Of a DNA stretch of 64,000 nucleotides, positions 57,202 to 64,000 are shown one piece after another. The number at the start of each line of letters is the position of its first letter. Within the stretch, counting starts at the first letter, position 1. The translations under genes and the position numbers were made by a program. The notes below the pieces were generated by a model. It saw only the letters and a list, made by a program, of their open reading frames with translations. It was not told where the DNA came from and ran no database searches. Source of the stretch: Larix sibirica (lineage: Eukaryota; Streptophyta; Pinopsida; Pinales; Pinaceae); NCBI GenBank assembly GCA_004151065.3, contig NWUY0303990011.1, forward strand, positions 1-64,000, given 5' to 3'.

Positions 57202-60200
57202 TTCTATTCAATAAAAAATGGCATTTAGTATGTTTCACACTATAAGCTAGGGATGGCAAAGCTAGGATAATTCAATTGCTGCTTGCTAGGAGAATGCATC
57301 CCGGCTTGATGCTTTATGCTTAGCTTCTTGAGCTGGCTGGTTTATTAACCGAGGATGGATGAAAATATGGCTGGTGGGAGTATTGAGCTTGCCGGTGTTG
57401 GGGTGGGACGTGCTTGGGCGAAGGAAGAATCTATGTTTCATTTTGTGGCTGGGCAGGGTTGGTTGGAAATGAATTAGATAACCTACTGGCCGGTATTTAG
57501 CGGCCAGATTAGGAGGCCCGAGATAGATAGAAATTTGTACGAACGCTGTAAACAGGGTAGCGGCCTACATGCACTAAGACTTAGGTGTAAAACCACCTGC
57601 CACTATCTTTCCATATTTAGTTATGTTACTTCCGGATAGGCGGCATACCTACGATGACTGATCCCGGGTTAGTCACCGTGGCTTTTTTCAAATACGGCTG
57701 GAGGGTATTTGACTCCATCATGGGGAACCAAAATCCATGGATCTTTCTCCCCGATTACGCGGTAGGTTAAATACCTCTTTTACCAGGATTTAGAAAGTAA
57801 GGTCATACGGGAAGAGAAGGAAACTGCGATATTGATCTGTCTACGCGTGAGTAGATTGTGACCCGGGTCGGATCCGTTGGCATGGTGGGAAGCGGATTAC
57901 ACTAACTTATGCACGTGTACTTTAGCTCTTCTTTCCCTTCCAAAGCACTTCGAGCTTTTTAAACAAGATTGACTTTTTCAAATAGATTTGGTTCCGGGTG
58001 TAAATACTTTTTGGGGTATGGAGAGTCGCGGTAGCATGGGTAGTATGGGGAGTACATGATCTTATGCGCTAATGGATAAAAACGCACCTAACTAATTCCC
58101 TACTTTCTGTCCTTTCTTCGTGCTCTTCTGTTCCATGATCCTCTGCGGGTGGGTGGGGTGTTAACGCGTGAGAAAACGATAGATACCCTTCCCGATAAGC
58201 TGTGTGTGTTTATATATTATTTTATTAGTAAATGCCATGTCTCTTCTGGTATGCTACGTTCAGATGTAGGTTATGGTATTCCCATGTGCCCCAGTGTATA
58301 GTGATGCCCGAGGTTATAGCGATGATAGTGATTATGTAGCCATTAGCTTATGTTCGTTCCTAGTGTGGTGGCCAAAGATCTATCTGGTCAATCAATTCTT
58401 ATATGTGAACAGTGCATCTGCAAGTTCATAAGCTTGTTTCAGAAAATGCCAGTAATGAGTGGTTGGTACATAATATTGTATCATGAAACACAATATTAAC
58501 CACAATAACCTGTGGCTTATAGTCTCTATTCTCTGTTAGAGCAAGGGACGGGTAGTCTCTTCTCACAGGGGAGTGTCGTTCAGGTGTATTTAGACCAGCT
58601 GAAGCGCGAACGAACATAGGTGAGGTGCCTGTTGCGTCTAGCGGGAGATACCAACTTCAGGACGATAGGCGGCTAGAATACTTCATGCGGGCCCAGGGCA
58701 ACCTCCCCGAGCGGTAGCAAGGGACTATCCAAAGCTAAGTATTTTGATAGACTGATTGTGATTGGTAATATATAATCTAATTTATTCAAAGCATATATAT
58801 TATATATATATATATTTCGATCGAAGGGATAAATCAATATAAATAAGGACCAGAAATAGAACCTAGCAGGACGGAATGAGAAAAAAAGCGTGTTGTTGGG
58901 ACCAAACGGATGTAGCGCTATAGCCCGTCCAAACACTTTAACACATCAAAATATTCTTTAGTAGTGGATCGCAAGGAGAGAGAGAATACGATCGGATACA
59001 AAGCCGAGCACCATAGCAGAGATGCCAATGCCATGGTCCGGACAGATGCTTGGTGGAATATCCCTAAAAAGGTTTACTCCTACCATTATTTCCCACTATC
59101 CTTCACTTATCAGACAATGCCCTGTGGTCTCTTTTTATGTGGGGGTTTCCTGGAAAATAGCCAGGTACGGAGCATAGACTTTACCATATGTACATTTATG
59201 TCTATCGGTCGCGGACGAGAACGCAAATCATGTATCCCAGTAGGGCGCCGGGAAAGCCTACCTTCAAAGGAAACGTAGTAGGTCACGGGATCACAGTGAT
59301 CTCATACTGCTTGGGGCAGACCCCTCCAACATGTGATCCGACCCACCATTTTGAGCCCGTAAACACAAATGAGAAGTGAGGGGTTGGGTTTGGTGTTCAT
59401 CAATCACTTTCGAAGCGCCCGCCCCATTTTGAAAATATCATTACGTAGCAGATCTCGCTCAGCAAACAAGCGGGAGAATGGGAATTTGTTTCTGGTCAGT
59501 AATGGGAGCAATAAGAGTTTATCGCCCTCCTACCTCGGGTGAGCGACTTCACGTTCCTATCGTCATAGAATAAGAGCACCTGGCTCCATAGGTTTGGTAA
59601 CACAGGATAAGCACGCCGCCTGCTGTCCGGGCGATTTGGCAATTCATGGATAGAATAGCGACTCTGCACCGACACAACTACAATTCAGAACCAGCCAACA
59701 ACTATACCTGTTTGGTTTGGAATCATCCCCAGGCACAGAGTTGCAGTCACGCTAGGAAGGGTGTGACAGTAAGAAAGAGGTGACACTTTATACTGATTGA
59801 TGAGATCGATTGCCAACATCCTTAAAGGGTAGGGCGGGCCAACGGACGGATGGATCATCGAAACTGACCCAAGAGAGAAGGAAGTATCTGGAAGTTCCCC
59901 CAGAGTTTTGCAGTCCGAGTTCGCATTCCCCATTCCTGCATTCCGTTCAATATGCATTCTCCCATTTCCCAATCCCCCTTTCATTCATCCACTTTCAATC
60001 TTCCCCTTTCACTTAACGATACAATACACGGGTTACACAATGAGGTGCTTCCAATGAGGTTTGCTTACCAATGGAGGTGGTTACCAATGAGGTTACACGA
60101 TGCATGTCGAGGTCGATTTTGATGTGTTGATTGGCTTGCGTTGGCGCGGAAGCGCGCGAAAATGGACTTTTATAAGAACTAGCTCTTCGATCCTCAACTG

Positions 60201-60730
60201 CCTAAGTCTAGACTGAACTACCGAGTAGCTATATGTACCGCCAGCGGCCTCGTTATCCTGTTTCACCTGTCGTCTGATTCAATGGATGGATGGGTGGAGG
60301 GAAAGAATAAGGTGTAGTAGCTCATAGGGCGGTTGACCTTTAGCAGGCACGGAGTTAACAGGCCCCAAAGCGGGACGATCTTCTTTAGATAGGAATCACT
60401 CTTATTACATACATAATATTATTACACTTTTCCTTTCGTTTTAGAACCACTCGGGTCGGGTTTACTGGCCAACCTTTAAGTCCACCCAGAATAGCTGTAC
60501 CATATGGATGGCATTACATTCCACCCACCCTTCTTACTCTCTTACCCTCTCAAGACCAGAAACCTAAGCGCTTCAAGTAACCACTCTATCAGCCAGCCAG
60601 GAATACCCAAGTAGCCAGATATGCCATCTATGAAAGAAACACTCCCTTGGTTCACTTACCTGCACGAACTAGTAGATCTTGAGCTCTAGACCTAGAATCA
60701 TGTAGTGAGTTAGAAGGGTATACCTTAGAA
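57202..60730. other. Unassigned spacer
   Basis: No gene was recognised. A TA dinucleotide run lies at 58793-58816. Overlapping plus frames at 58964-59379 (104 and 63 codons) are basic and lack motifs. At 60020-60110 TTACACAATGAGGT, TTACCAATGGAGG and TTACACGATG repeat, like the 18.4 kb array. At 60283-60350 is a partial unit of the 26.5 kb array. Confidence 0.4.
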
Positions 60731-60755
60731 GCCGAGGATGGCATGGAATCGTTGA

Positions 60756-61030
60756 ATCATTGGATGGGAATTGGAATCGATCGGTTCATGAGACCTTAGA
60801 AGCCCCCGGTTTATGGGAGGGATGGAGGGAGTCACTTACCAACCCAGGAATTAGACCAGGAAGATCAGTACCAGTAGGGAACAGTATCAGAATCCCTTAC
60901 CCTCTTTCTACCGTCATCCTAGAGCATGGCATGGAGGGACTGTTGCCCAACCTATTCTGAAGCCAGTAAGGAAGACGAGGGAAGGCTAGCCATGTGGCAT
61001 GCTTCCTATATTTTATATACGTAATTATCG
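60756..61030 (+). repeat. Dispersed repeat, copy shared with 45.1-45.5 kb
   Basis: Same ordered phrases as at 45.1 kb, including GGTTCATGAGACCTTAGAAG and the ACCAGGAAGATCAGTACC / CAGTAGGGAACAG pair, ending near GCATGCTTCCTAT. Confidence 0.6.
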
Positions 61031-61039
61031 CGATAAATC

Positions 61040-61500
61040 TTTTCTTTTTCTTATATTTCCCATACAGAATTTCGGCTCCGCTAAGCTATTTGAGCTGGTT
61101 CCCTAAGAAGAAACACGCAAGTTCGAAACCCAATGGAGCTATATGTCTCCGAACCACAACAACAACGGGTTTTATGTAGGAAAAAAAGATCTTATAAGCT
61201 TTTCAGGAAGCCTCTTTACTTTAGGATTAAAGCGCCCAGGCCAAGGGCAGAAGGACAGTTACTAAGTCATCGACTTGCTTACAGACAAATGCAATTTAGA
61301 GACCCAGTGGAGCGAAGCCTCAAATACCTAACCAACACTGGTTTGATATATAAAAAATCGCGCATTTCAGGACGTTTTTCGGATCCACCAGAAACCCACC
61401 CCCACCGGGTGCCCCTATTTCAGATGGGGATCTTAAACTCCGTGCCACTTTAGATCGGGCTTTTTTAGAGTTCATTTCAGGCAGGCTTCATATAAATCCA
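61040..61500 (+). repeat. Dispersed repeat family, best single copy with an open frame
   Basis: About two partial units lie head to tail. Landmarks: GCAAGTTCGAAACCCAATGG; CAGGCCAAGGGCAGAAGGAC; TTACTAAGTCATCGACTTGC; AGACAAATGCAATTTAGAG; CCTCAAATACC; CACTGGTTTGATATA; ATTTCAGATGGGGATCTT; TTTAGATCGGGCTTTT. A 106-codon frame at 61133-61453 spans it (phrases RKPLYFRIKAPRPRAEGQLL, SHRLAYRQMQFRDPVERS and LKYLTNTGLIYKK). Parts of this translation recur in the copies at 44.7 and 62.9 kb, where the DNA is more diverged. No known domain. It may derive from a coding repeat such as a transposon, or be a chance frame conserved through shared descent. Confidence 0.5.
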
Positions 61501-62380
61501 GAGTGTAAATGGCATTCTCCAATGGCAATATTGGTTCACATCATGAGGATAGTTACAGTGGTTAGACCACCACTCACTAGAGTTGTGAGGACAAAAGCCA
61601 GACTCCTTACTTTGGAGAGTACAGTAGAGTAGCGACTGGGATCCCTTCAAGATCTATTAACGTTCGTTCATGCGATAATCCCAGCAGCAGCCAGCCTTTG
61701 AATGACCTACGCACTCATCACATAAATAGGGATAAGGTACCCCCACGACCGGTTCCTTCGAAGCGATTTCCCCAGATCCAAATGGCTCTATTCCCCCAAA
61801 CTCCCTACCTTCCAATCTCAGAGTTCAGGTCTGTGAGCCAGGCCAGGTATGTAAGTAAGGTACTACTACGAAGAAAGAACTCATGGTGTAGGCGGATGAG
61901 AATAGCAATGTTCGAAGTGCCCACCCAAGCCCTCCATCCCATCCATCTATCTATCGCGGGTACCTTTACTCGCTAGGTAGGCATGGACCTCCCTCCTTTC
62001 TTTGATACGCGCGTAAGTAAGCCAATAAGTAAATAGTCCTGGCATTATTACGTATATATCAAAATGACCATTCTTTCTATGCCAGACTTAAATAATTTAT
62101 AGTGAGTCAAATCATTCCCTGGATATTTGGCTGTAAGGTTGGTTAAAAAACTGATAACCTCCCCTCGCTACTTAGCTTCCTTCGCTCGCCCTTATTGATC
62201 GAACAAATAAAGATAGAAACGGCCTGACTCTTCAATAAGATCAAGTAAGTCAAGTAAGGAAAGATACGTGTAAGTCGAGGAAGCCGCGTAAGGAAAGAGA
62301 ATAAATAGAAAGTATTGTCCACGGGGGTTGAAAACCGTGTCTTTAGTATAGGGAAAGAAATGAATTATAAAATGTCCCTC
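61500..62380. other. Spacer with short dispersed repeats
   Basis: CGTTCGTTCATGCGATAATC at 61660-61679 and a block around 61905-61990 (GAAGTGCCCACCC, GTAGGCATGGACCTCCCTCC) match sequences at 53.7 and 31.85-31.9 kb. AAGTCAAGTAAGGAAAGATACG-type direct phrases occur at 62245-62300. No gene was recognised. Confidence 0.4.
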
Positions 62381-62389
62381 TGCCTTTCA

Positions 62390-63110
62390 TAATGAATCGA
62401 GTTGGCTATAGATAGACAAATGTGAGTTCGAGACCCTAATGGGTGAATATGACTTGAATACCGGTAAGCTTTTTGCAATTCACGGACCAACCCAACCAGG
62501 TGTAAGCCCCCCCACTTAGTGCCTATTTCATACTGGGATCTTCAAACAAAGCCTAACCGATTTAGATCGGATCGGATCAGGCCTTTATAGACACTATTTC
62601 TTTATACCCAAAGATCCCCAATGGATTCAGGCGCCTAGGCCCAAGGCACGGGGAATTCTGACAAGAAGCGAATTGACTCTTTTCGAATGTGAGTTTGATA
62701 TCCCGTTGTGGCGATGATGCCTCAAATACTCCACCTACACGGGTTTCATATAAGTAAACCCAAATATGAGAAGCTTTTTGAAATTGATCGGACCAATCGT
62801 GTCGTGCCTTGTCTTTATCAAATACGACGCGGTTGGATACGGTTTCAATAAATTATTTGCCTTGACTTTCCAATTCAGGTGTCCAGGCGCGTAGCGGAGG
62901 AACCATTACTAATGAATCGAGTTTACTATAGAAAAAATGCAATCTCTCAAACCCGGTGGACCCATACCTGTCAGAACCCAAGCAACCCCCGGCCTTACAT
63001 AGATACAATTTTTCATCTCAGAATGTTTTTGAATTTGACCGGAACCGGGCACCCAAATCAGGTATCACAAAACAGACCCAGGCAGAGGAGAGGGAACATT
63101 ACTAATTAAT
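62390..63110 (+). repeat. Three tandem, diverged units of the dispersed repeat family
   Basis: Unit starts align at about 62396 (GAATCGAGTTGGCTATAGA), 62666 (GCGAATTGACTCTTTTCGAA) and 62914 (GAATCGAGTTTACTATAGA), giving periods near 270 and 248 bases. Shared landmarks are GTGAGTT(C/T)GA, GCCTCAAATAC, CGGGTTTCATATAAG, AAGCTTTTTG(C/A)AAT, CGGACCAA and TTTAGATCGGATCGGATCAG with GCCTTTATAGA. The final unit encodes a 76-codon frame at 62879-63109 (EEPLLMNRVYYRKNAIS) resembling the 61.2 kb translation. Confidence 0.6.
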
Positions 63111-63200
63111 TGATTTACCTAATGCCCTGTTGAACCCGCTAAGCTAAAGCCCTCATCAGTGAAAAACTAATAGAAGTCGTCTAAATACCAGATTGGCAAG

Positions 63201-63330
63201 TTGACATTGCATGAAAGGTCAATTGCTTTCGATCGATTCGGATTCGCTGAGAGCACTCACTTTGGTATCTAATCCCCTCGTCTGTTGACATCGAATGAAA
63301 GGTCAATCGCTTTCGATTGATTCGCGGAGC
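63201..63330 (+). repeat. Direct duplication of about 46 bases
   Basis: Bases 63201-63251 and 63285-63330 share TTGACAT(T/C)G(C/A)ATGAAAGGTC, AAT(T/C)GCTTTCGAT and (C/T)GATTCG with only a few substitutions, offset 84 bases. Confidence 0.75.
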
Positions 63331-64000
63331 TGCTCCGGAAAGAGGAGCTTCCCAATGGATAAGAAATCAGTATGGGAGAGATTAGTTATAGTGATCCAGC
63401 GAACAATAGATGGGACCCATCAAATAGGGAGGGAAGGGATAATCACCCTATTAATCCCGTTGCTAAAAGAGAAGACATACGGCAGTAGCTACTAAGATTC
63501 ATTCAGCGATTGGTATAGGGAGAACATATATAGTTAGTTCTGGCAGGTGGGTAGGTCTATGTCCTTGCAGTAGGTTCTTATAATGGATTCAGAGTCTAAT
63601 CGTAAAGCTAGCAGCATGAAAAAAGCAAGCCATTTCTTTCCTTGCCTCACGTGCTAGGCTCAATCACTATCTTTGCTTGTCTCGTGGCACCTCGATCTCC
63701 TTGCCAAAATTGATGATTCAACTCTCTCCCCAACTCACCTTGGATCGGCTCTAATGTAGTTAGTTCTGATTCGTTCCCCTGGGGGTATCGGAGAACATCC
63801 CATCCTTTTCCGTTCTCCCCTAGATTGGGACAACGCAGTTATATATGTATATCTGGTTCCCCTAAAGTATTCAAGTTGTACCCAAACGTCCTCGAAATTC
63901 TGACTACAAATGGAGTGATTCCGCGGGTGAATAAGGGGACCTCTTTCATTAACGATATTTTAGTATACCTATTTCAAATTTATCTGTCTCACAGAATCTA
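63331..64000. other. Unassigned spacer
   Basis: No gene, RNA or further repeat was recognised up to the end of the window. Confidence 0.4.

Noticed and set aside
62396-63110. GAGTTCGAGACCC and similar phrases suggesting tRNA T arms
   Set aside because: No acceptor, D or anticodon arms can be built; the phrases are part of the dispersed repeat.
1-64000. Search for intact mitochondrial genes, group II intron domain V, and plastid inserts
   Set aside because: No convincing match was seen by eye; a database search could still find small fragments.

Overview
The window looks like a gene-poor stretch of a very large plant mitochondrial genome, most likely from a gymnosperm (a conifer is my best guess). 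The reasons are: no complete recognisable gene in 64 kb on either strand; CG dinucleotides are common, unlike heavily methylated plant nuclear repeats; a broken trnP-like sequence and a short small-subunit rRNA match; many scattered plant LTR-retrotransposon pieces, all decayed; and dense families of diverged, shuffled short repeats. A decayed intergenic stretch of nuclear DNA is the main alternative. No nad, cox, atp, cob, ccm, rps/rpl, matR or complete rRNA gene was recognised, and no group II intron domain V, CRISPR array or insertion sequence was seen.

Layout. 0-13 kb: mostly unassignable DNA with two Ser/Gly/Ala/Tyr-rich broken reading frames (2.5-2.9 and 4.5-4.9 kb), unidentified frames at 3.5-4.0, 5.5-6.0, 6.2-7.0, 7.4-7.8 and 9.1-9.5 kb, and a trnP remnant at 12.6 kb. 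13-18 kb: a Ty1/copia reverse-transcriptase scrap (+), a broken coiled-coil reading frame (-), a Ty3/gypsy gag-protease fragment (-) and a third Ser/Thr/Gly/Ala-rich frame (+). 18-22 kb: a TTACACGTTG-type degenerate array, an rRNA-like 19-mer and a 650-base TAGG-rich tract. 22.5-24.5 kb: a second, less decayed gag-protease fragment (-) holding the longest open frame in the window, 216 codons. 25-33 kb: C/T-rich DNA, then several independent degenerate repeat arrays. 33-39.5 kb: a nearly complete but dead chromodomain-bearing Ty3/gypsy element (-) with its polypurine tract and LTR edge, followed by a copia integrase scrap and another gypsy integrase scrap at 42.2 kb. 45.5-46.8 kb: the largest low-complexity Gly/Asn/Ala/Thr frame (-), in which Gly-stop-Thr recurs. 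47-64 kb: repeat-rich spacer with short hairpin-forming repeats and a diverged roughly 250-330-base repeat family (best copies 61.0-63.1 kb), which also occurs inverted at 30-33 and 55.9-57 kb.

Nothing here forms a pathway or operon. The window is best read as a record of nuclear transposon DNA entering an organelle genome, followed by decay, local duplication and recombination between short repeats. The features most worth checking are the low-complexity frames with recurrent in-frame TAA/TAG, the hairpin family with a compensatory base change, the TAGG tract, and the 61-63 kb repeat whose copies resemble each other more clearly as protein than as DNA.
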